From Alphaproteobacteria bacterium (GTDB taxonomy: Bacteria; Myxococcota_A; UBA796; UBA2385), in assembly GCA_020632755.1 (NCBI GenBank), contig JACKEY010000007.1, positions 124,001 through 188,000 on the forward strand: a stretch of 64,000 nt of DNA. Reading direction: 5' to 3'. The notes below the pieces were generated by a model that saw only the letters and a list, made by a program, of their open reading frames with translations, made no database searches and was not told where the DNA came from. The position numbers and the translations under genes were made by a program. Positions 1 through 8,230 of this stretch are shown here, piece after piece (position 1 is the first letter of the stretch; each line of letters starts with the position of its first letter).

Positions 1-1
1 G

Positions 2-421
2 TGCTCGCTCAAGGTGCTGCCCGGAATGATCTCGCGCCAGAAGGGCCGGATCATCAACGTCGCCGGCACCACCGGCCTGACCGGCGTGCCCGGCCTGGCC
101 AGCCTGTGCGCCAGCAAGCACGGGCTCATCGGCTTCACCCGCGCCCTGGCGGCCGAGGTCGGCCACAAGGGCGTCACGGTCAACGCCGTCTGCCCCGGCT
201 TCGTGGACACCCCCGCCACCCACGAGACGCTGACCACCCTGGCCGAGAAGACCGGCCAGGACGTCGCCGTCCTGCTGGCCTCGATCAAGGCCCGCAACCC
301 CCAGGACCGCCTGTTCACCGTGGACGAGGTCGCCGAGACCATCACCTGGCTGGCCGGCACCGGCACCCAGGCGATCAACGGCAGCATCATCAACATGGAC
401 GGCGGCGAGCTGGCCGGCTGA
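2..421 (+). CDS. SDR-family oxidoreductase, C-terminal part, degenerate active site
   Basis: Only the C-terminal 139 codons are inside the window; the gene begins upstream. The visible part is the second half of a Rossmann-fold short-chain dehydrogenase/reductase: the 'RIINVAG' beta-5 strand, the SK-H-GLIGFTRALAAE helix, the 'VNAVCPGFVDTP' segment and the C-terminal 'GSIINMDGGELAG' that closes the fold. Against a classical SDR such as PhaB, the catalytic Ser is Gly (in NVAGTTG) and the catalytic Tyr of YxxxK is Leu (LCASK), while the Lys is kept. The gene is intact in frame, so this looks like an evolved change and not decay. It may be a non-catalytic SDR, or one with a displaced nucleophile. 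Substrate cannot be told. It is convergent with the regulator at 515-1210. Confidence 0.8.
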   Translation, partial: CSLKVLPGMISRQKGRIINVAGTTGLTGVPGLASLCASKHGLIGFTRALAAEVGHKGVTVNAVCPGFVDTPATHETLTTLAEKTGQDVAVLLASIKARNPQDRLFTVDEVAETITWLAGTGTQAINGSIINMDGGELAG

Positions 422-441
422 TCCCGCCGGCCCGACGCACC

Positions 442-474
442 ACGCCCCCCGACGGTCGGACCGGCGGGGGGCGT
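442..474. terminator. GC-rich hairpin between convergent genes
   Basis: A perfect 10-bp stem (442-451 with 465-474) encloses a 13-nt loop that can itself pair (CGGT/ACCG). It lies 20 nt after the SDR stop and 40 nt before the end of the opposite-strand regulator, so it probably ends transcription from both sides. There is no T-tract, so intrinsic activity is inferred from position and stem strength. Confidence 0.5.
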
Positions 475-514
475 GCTGCGTCTCGGGAAGGGTCCTCCTC
501 GGGACCCGACGCCA

Positions 515-1210
515 TCAGGGCTCGAAGCGGTAGCCCTTGCCGTGGATGGTCAGGATGTGCCGCGGGTCGGCGGGCTCTTCCTCGACCTTCTTGCGCAGCT
601 TCAGGATCTGGTTGTCGACCGTGCGGGTCTGCATGGTCGGCGCGTAGCCCCAGACCTTCTCGAGCAGCTCTTCGCGCGTGACGTCCCGGCCGCGGTGGGC
701 GATGAGGTAGGCCAGCACGCCCGCTTCGTGGGTCGTCAGGCGCTGCTCGGGGCCACCGTCGCGCACCAGGATCCGCCGGCGCAGGTCGACCTGCACCAGG
801 CCGAACCGGAACTCGTCGGGGGTCTCGTTGGCGCCCTCGCGCGCGCGCAGGCGGGCGCGGACGCGGGCCAGCAGCTCGCGGAGCGAGAAGGGCTTCGGCA
901 CGTAGTCGTCGGCGCCGAGCTCCAGGCCCTCGACCCGCTCGGCCTCGTCGCCCTTGGCCGTCAGCATGATGATCGGGATGTCGGCGTTGTGGGCCTTCAT
1001 CCGGCGGAGCGCCTCGAGGCCGTCGACGCCCGGGAGCATGATGTCGAGCAGCACCAGATCGGGCACCGCCGTCTGGTAGGCGGCGATCGCGGTCTCGGCG
1101 CGGTCGAACCGGGTCACGCGGTGACCGTCGTGCTCGAGCGCCTTCACGACGCCCAGGGCGATGGTGTCTTCGTCTTCGACGACGAACACATGGGCCGCAT
1201 CCATGTTCAT
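515..1210 (-). CDS. OmpR/PhoB-family response regulator
   Basis: A 231-residue two-domain regulator. The receiver domain (about 7-122) has acidic residues E12/D13, phospho-acceptor D56 in LVLLDIMLPG, T84 and K106 (KPFSL). The C-terminal winged helix (about 155-230) has the typical 'TRTVDNQILKLRKKVE' recognition helix and 'TIHGKGYRFEP' end. The start was chosen at 1210 because that ATG overlaps the stop of the upstream histidine kinase (ATGA), implying translational coupling; a second ATG at 1204 would also fit. It is the output of the kinase encoded just before it. Target genes are not evident in the window. Confidence 0.93.
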   Translation of the reverse strand: MNMDAAHVFVVEDEDTIALGVVKALEHDGHRVTRFDRAETAIAAYQTAVPDLVLLDIMLPGVDGLEALRRMKAHNADIPIIMLTAKGDEAERVEGLELGADDYVPKPFSLRELLARVRARLRAREGANETPDEFRFGLVQVDLRRRILVRDGGPEQRLTTHEAGVLAYLIAHRGRDVTREELLEKVWGYAPTMQTRTVDNQILKLRKKVEEEPADPRHILTIHGKGYRFEP

Positions 1211-3240
1211 CTCGTCCTCCGTAGTCGGATGATGAAGCGGGCACCGCCAGCGATGCCTTCGCGGCACTCTACCTTGCCGCCGTGCTGCGCTACGGCTTCC
1301 GCCACGAAAGACAAGCCCAGGCCGTGGCCTCCGGCCTTGCCGCGGCCGTCCCCCTCGACGCGCGTGAACCGTCCGAACACCGCCTTGCGCATGTGCTCGG
1401 GCACGCCGATCCCGTTGTCCGCGACCTCGACCACCACCCACCGTGGCCCGGCGCCCACGCGCATCCGGCAGGTCCCCGGCCGATCCTCGCGCAGGTACTT
1501 CAGCGCGTTGTCGAGCAGGTTCGAGATGGCGTCACGGAGCAGCTGCCGGTCGCCGTTCACCGTCCCGGTCTCGGCGAGTTCGACGGTCAGGCGTGCGCCC
1601 CGCTGCTCGAAGCGCGGGGCCCAGACGTCGGCGAGGTGCTCGGCCATGGCGCGGATGTCGACGGGCTCGGCCTCGACGATCTCCGGGCGCTTGGCCTGCT
1701 TGAGCACCTCGTTGACCCGGTCCTCCATGCGGCTGACCTCGGAGATGATGCGCTGGGCGGTCTGCTCGAGCTCCTCGTGGGTCGTGACCATGCCCATCTC
1801 GATCATCTCGGCCATGACCTTCACGCCGGCCAGCGGCGTCTTCAGCTCGTGGCTGACCCGGTGCACGAAGCCCTGCTGGCGCTCCCACAGCTCGTGCTGC
1901 TGCCGGTCGGCGCGCAGCCGGGCGATGATGAGGAAGGCGGTGAGGACCAGCACCGTCGTCGACGACGCCACCATCAGGATGCGCGAGGTCGCGGCCGAGG
2001 TCGCGGGGGAGGCGCTGTCCACCCGGGCCAGGCGCAGCGCGGGGAACAGCCGCCCGAAGGCCACGGTGGGTGCGTCGGCGAGGGCGTCGGCGCCCGGCTC
2101 CGGCGAAGCGGCGCCGTCCAGGGCGAGCGGCTGGCCGGCGGCGTCGAGCACGCGGAGCGATCCGTCGCGGTCGGACGCCACCAGCTCGTCGAGCATCTCG
2201 CGAGGGTCGGCCTGCAGCCCGACGCACTGCCCGTCGGGGAGCTCGGCCCAGGCCAGCAGGTGCCGCGCCTCGCCGACGGGCTGGCCGATGGCGCGCACCG
2301 GGGCGCGTCGGCCGTCGGGCAGCGAGAGCTCGGCCACGACCGGCGCGGGGAGCTCTTCGGGGCGCGAGAGCAGCGTGTCCACCGACCGCCAGCCCGCCAG
2401 GCGCCGCCGGGCGAGCGCACCGGCGCCCGCCAGCCGGTCGGCGTCGTCGACCGCGCCGAGGGCACGCAGATCCGCGAGCACGGGGTAGTCCAGCAGCGGC
2501 AGGGCGTCGGCCAGGTCGGGGCCGTGCAGCTGCACGATCTCGTCGCCGGCCTGGACCAGCAGCGCCGTCGCGCGGTCGTCCTCTCCCAGGGCCTGGTGGG
2601 CCTGGGCCCGCTGCAGCAGGCCGGTCAGGACCCGGAAGGCCGGCAGCGCGGCGTCGGTCGGGCCCTCTGCCGCGGCGCCATCGGTCGAGTCGGACGGCGG
2701 GGCCAGCACCTGCAGGGCCCGCGCGGGCTCGCCGGCGGCCATGAACTGCTCGGCGGCGCGGCTGGCGGCCAGGCGGGCGACCGGCGGCGCCGCGTCCAGG
2801 CAGCGTGCCCAGGACTCGGCGATCTCGACGCGCGGCCGATCCACACCGGTCTCCTGCGCGGCCCGGGCCAGGCAGGGGTCCTGCAGGAGGGTCGCCGTGT
2901 CCTCGACCGGTCCCGGGCGCGGGGCGAGCAGCTCGCCGGGCGCACCGCCGCTGCCGGCCCGCCAGCGCCATCGGGCGTCGGCCCAGCCCGGCGCCGGGCG
3001 GTCCGGGTCGAGGGCCAGCGCGGCCAGCCCGTCGTCGATCCGGTCGAGCTGCAGCGACTCCCACAGGGCGACCGCGCCTTCCAGCGCATCGGTCCGGCGC
3101 ACCCGGGCCTCGGTGCTGCGCCGGGACTCGAGCGCCACCGACGCCCACAGGGTCGCCGCCGTGAGCACCACGACCAGCACCGCCAGCGCCCAGGTGGACA
3201 GGCTCGCGAGTCGCTGGACCGGGCGGGGTGGCGTGGACAT
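1207..3240 (-). CDS. Membrane sensor histidine kinase with large extracytoplasmic domain
   Basis: A 677-residue kinase with two membrane helices (about 15-37 and 420-441) bounding an unusually large, Ala/Asp-rich extracytoplasmic region of about 380 residues with helical, TPR-like character in its first half. There is no HAMP domain. HisKA follows directly, with H464 in VSHELKTPLAG, then HATPase_c with the N box (NLLDN, 574-578), D608-NGIG and the GHGLGLSF G2 box. All catalytic motifs are present, so it should autophosphorylate and pass phosphate to the regulator that overlaps its 3' end. Seven bases separate it from the FHA-GGDEF gene upstream, forming a three-gene signalling operon. The signal it senses is unknown. 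Confidence 0.9.
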   Translation of the reverse strand: MSTPPRPVQRLASLSTWALAVLVVVLTAATLWASVALESRRSTEARVRRTDALEGAVALWESLQLDRIDDGLAALALDPDRPAPGWADARWRWRAGSGGAPGELLAPRPGPVEDTATLLQDPCLARAAQETGVDRPRVEIAESWARCLDAAPPVARLAASRAAEQFMAAGEPARALQVLAPPSDSTDGAAAEGPTDAALPAFRVLTGLLQRAQAHQALGEDDRATALLVQAGDEIVQLHGPDLADALPLLDYPVLADLRALGAVDDADRLAGAGALARRRLAGWRSVDTLLSRPEELPAPVVAELSLPDGRRAPVRAIGQPVGEARHLLAWAELPDGQCVGLQADPREMLDELVASDRDGSLRVLDAAGQPLALDGAASPEPGADALADAPTVAFGRLFPALRLARVDSASPATSAATSRILMVASSTTVLVLTAFLIIARLRADRQQHELWERQQGFVHRVSHELKTPLAGVKVMAEMIEMGMVTTHEELEQTAQRIISEVSRMEDRVNEVLKQAKRPEIVEAEPVDIRAMAEHLADVWAPRFEQRGARLTVELAETGTVNGDRQLLRDAISNLLDNALKYLREDRPGTCRMRVGAGPRWVVVEVADNGIGVPEHMRKAVFGRFTRVEGDGRGKAGGHGLGLSFVAEAVAQHGGKVECREGIAGGARFIIRLRRTR

Positions 3241-3247
3241 CGGCCGC

Positions 3248-4195
3248 TCAGTCGGCGCGGCAGACCCGGTTCTTGCCCATGGCCTTGGCGCGGTACATGG
3301 CCTTGTCGGCGCGACGGATCCAGTGGTCGACGTCTTCGTCGGACTTCAGCTCGGCCACGCCGACCGACGCCGTGACCCGCAGCTCGGGGGCGGTGCGGTA
3401 CCAGTCGTGGTCGGCGATCTTGCGGCGCAGGCGCTCGGCCACGCCCGACGCGGCCAGCAGCGAGCTGCCGGGCAGGAACAGGACGATCTCCTCGCCGCCG
3501 TACCGGACGCAGGCGTCTTCGTCGCGCACGTCGCCCAGGATGATGCGGGAGGTGCGGGCGAGGACTTCGTCGCCGACGTGGTGGCCGTAGAGGTCGTTGA
3601 TCGACTTGAAGCGGTCCAGGTCGAGGAAGGCGCAGGAGAGGGGGACCTGCGACTGGCGGCAGCGCTGCACCAGGTGTGGCAGCTCCTCGTTGACGAAGGC
3701 ACGCGTCCGCAGGCGGGTGAGGGGATCGCTGCCCGCTTCGGCCAGGCGGCGGGCCACGCGGCCGAGGTGCGACAGCTCTTCGTCCGAGAGGAGCTCGAGG
3801 CGAAGCAGGACGCCGCCGATCTCCAGGTTCTCGTTCGGGGGCAGCGGCGTCGGGTCGACGATGCGCTTGCCGTTGATGGCGGTGCCGTTGGTCGAGTTCA
3901 GATCCTCGACCATCACGCCGCCCTGCTCGTCGGTGGCGACGACGGCGTGGCGCTTGCTGACCGTGGCGTCGCTGAGCACGACGCCGGCCACGTTCTCGTC
4001 CCGGCCCACGACCAGGCGCTCGTTGGCGCTCAGCGGCCAGAACCGCAGCATGTCCTGGCCGGGTCCGGCCACCACCTTGAGCGTGGGCATGGTGCCGGCC
4101 CGCTGCTCGCGGGGCGTCGGCAGCGCGATGCGCACGGTGTCCTCGTCGTCGTCGAACGAGAACGGCGCAGGCACGGGCTGTCGGTCGCTGGACAC
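3248..4195 (-). CDS. FHA-GGDEF protein, probable diguanylate cyclase
   Basis: A 315-residue cytoplasmic protein. The FHA domain (about 60-135) carries the phospho-threonine-binding signature GRD...S-KRH...NSTNGT. The GGDEF domain (about 155-315) has the active-site motif GGEEI at 233-237 and an RxxD inhibitory site (224-227) exactly five residues before it, so c-di-GMP synthesis with product feedback is likely. The GTG start at 4195 has GGAG eight bases upstream. It is the first gene of an operon with the kinase and response regulator, suggesting that phospho-Thr signalling, c-di-GMP and two-component signalling are linked here. No other cyclase or EAL protein is in the window. Confidence 0.9.
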   Translation of the reverse strand: MSSDRQPVPAPFSFDDDEDTVRIALPTPREQRAGTMPTLKVVAGPGQDMLRFWPLSANERLVVGRDENVAGVVLSDATVSKRHAVVATDEQGGVMVEDLNSTNGTAINGKRIVDPTPLPPNENLEIGGVLLRLELLSDEELSHLGRVARRLAEAGSDPLTRLRTRAFVNEELPHLVQRCRQSQVPLSCAFLDLDRFKSINDLYGHHVGDEVLARTSRIILGDVRDEDACVRYGGEEIVLFLPGSSLLAASGVAERLRRKIADHDWYRTAPELRVTASVGVAELKSDEDVDHWIRRADKAMYRAKAMGKNRVCRAD

Positions 4196-4434
4196 GCCAC
4201 GCTCTCCAAGGGGTGTGCTGGGAAAGCTACCACGCCCGGACCCGCACGGACGTACGCCGGGGCTCGCCAGCCCCAGCCGCTCTGCGGAGCAAGGTAGGAG
4301 CCCGCTGAGCGGCCCGCAATCCCCGGCGTGCGGCATGCCTGTCACGATGTGTGTGCGGCGCGCACGGGCCGGCGCCGGGGCGCGGCGCCCGGGAAGCCAC
4401 GGGTGGCGAGTGCGGCGGGCGCCCTGCCGAACGA

Positions 4435-7400
4435 TCAATGCTCCAGCGGCCGGGCCTCGCCCAGGATGTGGAACTCGACGCGCCGGTTGGCCGCGTAGGC
4501 CTCCTGGCTGGTGCCCGGCTGCAGCGGCACGGTCGGCCCGTAGCCCTTGGCCACCAGCCGGCTGGCGTTGATGCCGCCCTTCTCGACCAGGTAGCGCTTG
4601 ACCGACTCGGCCCGCCGCTGGGACAGGTCCATGTTGTGCTCCAGGCTGCCCTGGCTGTCGGTGTGGCCCTGGATCTCGACCCGGCGCAGCGTCGGGTTGG
4701 TGGCCAGGACGCCGGCGACCTCGTCGAGCAGCTGGATGCTCTCGGGCTTGAGGATGTCGCTGTCCAGCTCGAAGAAGACCTTGTCCAGGATCTTGATCTG
4801 GCTGCCCTCGACCTTGGCCCGGGCGTCCCGCATCACGATGGACACCTCGCTCGTGCCGTTGCGGCGGACCTCGACCGTGCGGCGGGCGACGCCGTAGCCG
4901 TCGGCGGTCAGGTACAGCTGCCAGGTGCCCGTCGGGATCTCCTGGCGGGCCAGGCCGTCGGGGCCGACGACGAGCTCGATCTCGCGGGTGCTGCCGGGGG
5001 CCAGCAGGCGACCCTTGCCGGCGACCGGGCCGCCGTCGGTGTCGGTGACGGTGACCTGGACGATGCCGGTGACGGCCGGCTGCAGCCGGATGCGGGTGGA
5101 GTGGCTCTTGGCGTCGGGCACGCTCATCGACGTCGACAGGGGCATGTAGCCCTCGGCCGACACGCTCAGCACGTACTCGCCGGGGGGCAGGCTGCGCATC
5201 AGCTCGCCGCTGCTCAGGTTCCAGCGGGCGGTCTCCGGGCCGCTGACGACCTCGACGGTCGCGCCGGCCACCGGCTCGCCCTTCTCGCCGTCGACCACGG
5301 TGATGGACGTCGGGGTCAGGCCGGCGTCGGGGCAGCCGTCGTCGTCCGCCACGCCGTTGAAGTCCTCGGGCTGGTCGGGGCACAGGTCCTGGGGCGGCAG
5401 CAGGCCGTCGCCGTCGCGGTCACCGGCGATGGGCGTCGGAGCGGCGCCGCCGCGCAGGGGCGGGGCCCAGGCGATGCCGGCGAACAGGCGGTAGTCGGGC
5501 GAGCCGACGCCCTGCGACAGGCCCGCGCCGCCGCCGAGGGTCGCCAGCAGGCGGGGCACCGGCTCGATGCGCGCGGCCAGGCGGCCCTCCAGCGGGGTGC
5601 TGCCGGGCGCCCCGGCGTTGCCCAGCATGTGGGCGCCCTCGAGCTCGGCGATCATCCAGAAGGGAAGGGCGTCGATCGGCAGCGGGACGCTGGCGCCGGC
5701 GCCGAAGGTCAGGCGGCTGCCCCAGTCCAGCCCGGGCAGGGTCGACTTGCCGCCGCCGGCCGCGCCGATGTTGACGCCGACCACCCAGTCGGTGCCGTAG
5801 GTCAGGTCCGCCTGCCCGCCGACCAGCACGCCGGGCTCGCCCAGCCAGTCCTCGCCGGAGCCGGTGGGCAGGTCCACCCGGGCGCCCAGCGCCAGGCCGA
5901 CCGGCGCCCGCATGCGGTCGAGCAGCTCGACCTTGCCGTCGACGCCGATGTCGCCGATCAGCCGGAAGTCGTCGACGTTGTAGCCGCTGCTGGCCAGGTG
6001 CAGGGGCAGGTCCAGGCCCAGCCGCACGATGGACAGGTTGTAGTAGGCGGTCAGGTCGGCGGTGCCGACCGTGCCCAGGATGCGCTCGTCCTCGCGGCCG
6101 TCGTCGAACCGGTAGATGAAGGGATCGTCGGCGTAGTTGAACATCAGCCCGCCGCCGAAGCCCTGCTCGCCCACGGCCGAGTCGTCCAGGGTCACGAAGG
6201 CCCGGCCGTCGACGCTGGGGTCGAAGCGCTGGGCGTCGACGTCCTGGGCGTGGGCTTCGCCGGTCCAGGCGCCCGCTACCACCAGCGAGATCGCGATCGG
6301 ACCCGCGGGAGGCAGGCGCCGTCGGCGCCTCCGGGTCAGGGCCAGCCCGCCCGCCAGGGCCAGGCCCCACAGGCCGGCGACGGCCGGCGCGCTGGCGCAG
6401 GCGCCGCCGGTGAAGTTGCCGCCGGTGAAGGGCGGCAGGCCCGCGGTGTCCACGCCGCCGCCGTCGCCGTTGCCGTCGCCGGTGTCGGGGTCGAGCACGT
6501 CGGGGATGCCGTCGCCGTCCTCGTCGTCCTCGCAGGACTCGTCGCCGTCCAGGATGCCGTCGCCGTCGGTGTCGGGATCGTAGGGGTCGGTCCCGCAGTC
6601 CTCTTCTTCGGCGTTGGTCAGGCCGTCGTTGTCGGGGTCGGCGCAGGGCCCGTCCTCGTCGTCGGCGTCGACGTAGTTCTCGATGCCGTCGCAGTCGATG
6701 TCGCCGGTGCCCTCGATCTCGTCGTCGTCGCCGTCGTCGTCGCTGTCCAGGTCGCGCCAGTTGCCGGTGCCGTCGTCGTCGACGTCGTCGGTGCCCTCGA
6801 CGCTGTCGGGGATGGTGTCGTCGTCGCTGTCCTCGTCGCAGAAGTCGGGGCTGCCGTCGCCGTCGGTGTCGACCAGGCCCTCTTCGGCGTCGGGGATGCC
6901 GTCCCCGTCGGCGTCGGTGCTGTCCCCGCCCAGGGTGCACTCGTCCTCGAGCACGTCGGGGATGCCGTCACCGTCGGCGTCGGCGCCGTCGCTGCCGTCC
7001 TCGGGATCGGTCTCCCAGGGGTCGACCAGGCCGTCGCCGTCGCGATCTTCCTCGCCGTCGGACAGGCCGTCGCCGTCGGTGTCGGCGTCGTTGGGGTCCG
7101 TGGTGGTGCCGGGGTCGCGATCCGGGCTCCAGCAGTCGCTGCTGGTGTCGGTGTCGTCCAGCGGCGTCACGACGCCGACCTCGAGCCCGTCGGACAGGCC
7201 GTCGTCGTCGCTGTCGCAGTCCAGCGGGTCGGTGGGGGCGTAGCCGGACAGCAGGCCGGTGCCGTGCACCTCGTCGCCGTCGGACAGGCCGTCGTCGTCG
7301 GTGTCGGCGTCGTCGGGGTCGGTGCCGAGGGCCGCCTCTTCGGCCGCCGTCAGCCCGTCCAGGTCGGCGTCGATGACGATGGCGTCGGACCAACCGTCGA

Positions 7401-8094
7401 GCAGGGTGCCGTAGCCTCCGCTGTCGTCGTGGCCGGCCATGTCGGCGTCGAGCTGGGTGATGCCGCCTTCGTCGCTGGTGGCGCTCAGGACGGAGAAGGG
7501 AGCGTCGATGGCCAGCGGCAGCTCGTCCAGCGGGATCCGAACGTCGATGAACCAGTCATCGTCGCCGTCGATGGTCGTGAAGTAGTCCGACTCGCCGGTC
7601 CGGCTGCCCGTCCGGCCCGCCCGACCGTCGCCGGCGGTGAACAGGCTGAACCAGAGGAGTGTCTCGGCGGCATCCGACGTGCCGCCGTCCGGCGTCGTGT
7701 TCTCGTACAGGAGCACCGAAGGCGAGACCCCTGCTGCCCCGGCGACCAGCTCGTACGCCGACAGGGTTCCATCGGTGTCCAGCTGGAAGCCCCAGCCGCC
7801 CGTCTTCAGTGCGACGTTCTCCACCGACCATGGCGTGTCCGACACGCGCACGCGCAAGTACAGGTAGTCGCTGTCGGCGGACCAGTAGGCGGCGGACTCC
7901 TCTTCGACAGGATTGCCGACGATGTCGATGGCATCGATCCAGCTGATACCGCCCCGTTCGTCCCCGGCGACGTCGCTGAGCGGCGTCCCGTCCTGGGTGA
8001 GGGCCAGCCACAGCGGCCCCTCGTCCCGGGTGTGATCGGGCCAGGCGAGGGCCGTCGAGGGCAGGCCGAGGAGGAGGAGGGCGAGGGAGCGCAT
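4435..8094 (-). CDS. Calcium-repeat / beta-barrel / OmpA surface protein with internal sorting signal
   Basis: 1,219 residues from the ATG at 8094, which gives a signal peptide (MRSLALLLLGLPSTALA). Order: a lectin/CBM9-like beta domain (about 18-240); acidic thrombospondin type-3 repeats of the form DxDxDGxxD (about 241-550); a Cys-566, hydrophobic helix and six-Arg run that resembles a MYXO-CTERM tail; a second hydrophobic stretch ending in AHA-Q (about 598-617) that resembles another signal peptide; a beta-barrel-like region; carboxypeptidase-regulatory-like beta modules; and a C-terminal OmpA peptidoglycan-binding domain (KVFFELDSDIL, EIQGHTDSQGS, RRVEFHI). The reading frame is continuous. 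It looks like a sorted surface protein fused to a downstream OmpA-family barrel. A start at GTG 8169 is possible but would bury the signal peptide. Confidence 0.85.
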   Translation of the reverse strand: MRSLALLLLGLPSTALAWPDHTRDEGPLWLALTQDGTPLSDVAGDERGGISWIDAIDIVGNPVEEESAAYWSADSDYLYLRVRVSDTPWSVENVALKTGGWGFQLDTDGTLSAYELVAGAAGVSPSVLLYENTTPDGGTSDAAETLLWFSLFTAGDGRAGRTGSRTGESDYFTTIDGDDDWFIDVRIPLDELPLAIDAPFSVLSATSDEGGITQLDADMAGHDDSGGYGTLLDGWSDAIVIDADLDGLTAAEEAALGTDPDDADTDDDGLSDGDEVHGTGLLSGYAPTDPLDCDSDDDGLSDGLEVGVVTPLDDTDTSSDCWSPDRDPGTTTDPNDADTDGDGLSDGEEDRDGDGLVDPWETDPEDGSDGADADGDGIPDVLEDECTLGGDSTDADGDGIPDAEEGLVDTDGDGSPDFCDEDSDDDTIPDSVEGTDDVDDDGTGNWRDLDSDDDGDDDEIEGTGDIDCDGIENYVDADDEDGPCADPDNDGLTNAEEEDCGTDPYDPDTDGDGILDGDESCEDDEDGDGIPDVLDPDTGDGNGDGGGVDTAGLPPFTGGNFTGGACASAPAVAGLWGLALAGGLALTRRRRRRLPPAGPIAISLVVAGAWTGEAHAQDVDAQRFDPSVDGRAFVTLDDSAVGEQGFGGGLMFNYADDPFIYRFDDGREDERILGTVGTADLTAYYNLSIVRLGLDLPLHLASSGYNVDDFRLIGDIGVDGKVELLDRMRAPVGLALGARVDLPTGSGEDWLGEPGVLVGGQADLTYGTDWVVGVNIGAAGGGKSTLPGLDWGSRLTFGAGASVPLPIDALPFWMIAELEGAHMLGNAGAPGSTPLEGRLAARIEPVPRLLATLGGGAGLSQGVGSPDYRLFAGIAWAPPLRGGAAPTPIAGDRDGDGLLPPQDLCPDQPEDFNGVADDDGCPDAGLTPTSITVVDGEKGEPVAGATVEVVSGPETARWNLSSGELMRSLPPGEYVLSVSAEGYMPLSTSMSVPDAKSHSTRIRLQPAVTGIVQVTVTDTDGGPVAGKGRLLAPGSTREIELVVGPDGLARQEIPTGTWQLYLTADGYGVARRTVEVRRNGTSEVSIVMRDARAKVEGSQIKILDKVFFELDSDILKPESIQLLDEVAGVLATNPTLRRVEIQGHTDSQGSLEHNMDLSQRRAESVKRYLVEKGGINASRLVAKGYGPTVPLQPGTSQEAYAANRRVEFHILGEARPLEH
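6244..6399 (-). other. MYXO-CTERM-like tail followed by signal-peptide-like segment inside one ORF
   Basis: Codons for Cys (6397-6399), about 18 hydrophobic residues and RRRRRR are followed within ten codons by another hydrophobic stretch ending AHA-QD. A normal gene pair would have a stop and a new start between them; none exists in this frame and no ATG is present. This marks a probable in-frame fusion point or a lost stop. Confidence 0.6.
6445..7377 (-). repeat. Thrombospondin type-3 calcium-binding repeats
   Basis: In-frame, imperfect repeats encode Asp-rich loops such as DTDDDGLSD, DSDDDGLSDG and DADGDGIPD over about 310 residues. At DNA level this gives long runs of GTC-GTC/CGTCG on the + strand. 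Such modules bind calcium and act as stiff spacers on surface proteins. The spacing is irregular and protein-driven, so this is not a CRISPR array. Confidence 0.9.
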
Positions 8095-8173
8095 CGGGGG
8101 CCATCCGAGGTGCGGGACACGAGGGGAGATCGTGTCGGCAGGGGAGGTCGAAGGTAGCGCTTCAGGCACCTCC

Positions 8174-8185
8174 TTGACAAGTCAA
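8174..8185. promoter_or_regulatory. TTGAC-AA-GTCAA palindrome in divergent larE/OmpA interval
   Basis: A 12-bp interrupted palindrome sits in the 136-nt interval between the divergent starts at 8094 and 8231. It contains TTGACA, but no convincing -10 box lies at the right distance on either strand. It may be an operator; the assignment is weak. Confidence 0.25.
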
Positions 8186-8230
8186 GACGCGAGTGTGCGA
8201 CGGGAGCGGGCTTCGGGATAGGGGCAGGGG

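Noticed and set aside
6445..7377. Regular repeats as a possible CRISPR array
   Set aside because: Units are irregular, in frame and encode calcium-binding Asp loops; no constant repeat-spacer pattern or cas genes.
4351..8157. Very long antisense ORF opposite the OmpA gene
   Set aside because: Composition is Val/Gly/Asp-rich with no domain; it mirrors the Asp-repeat codons of the real minus-strand gene.
8174..8179. TTGACA as a larE promoter -35
   Set aside because: No acceptable -10 at 16-18 bp; the box is part of a palindrome.
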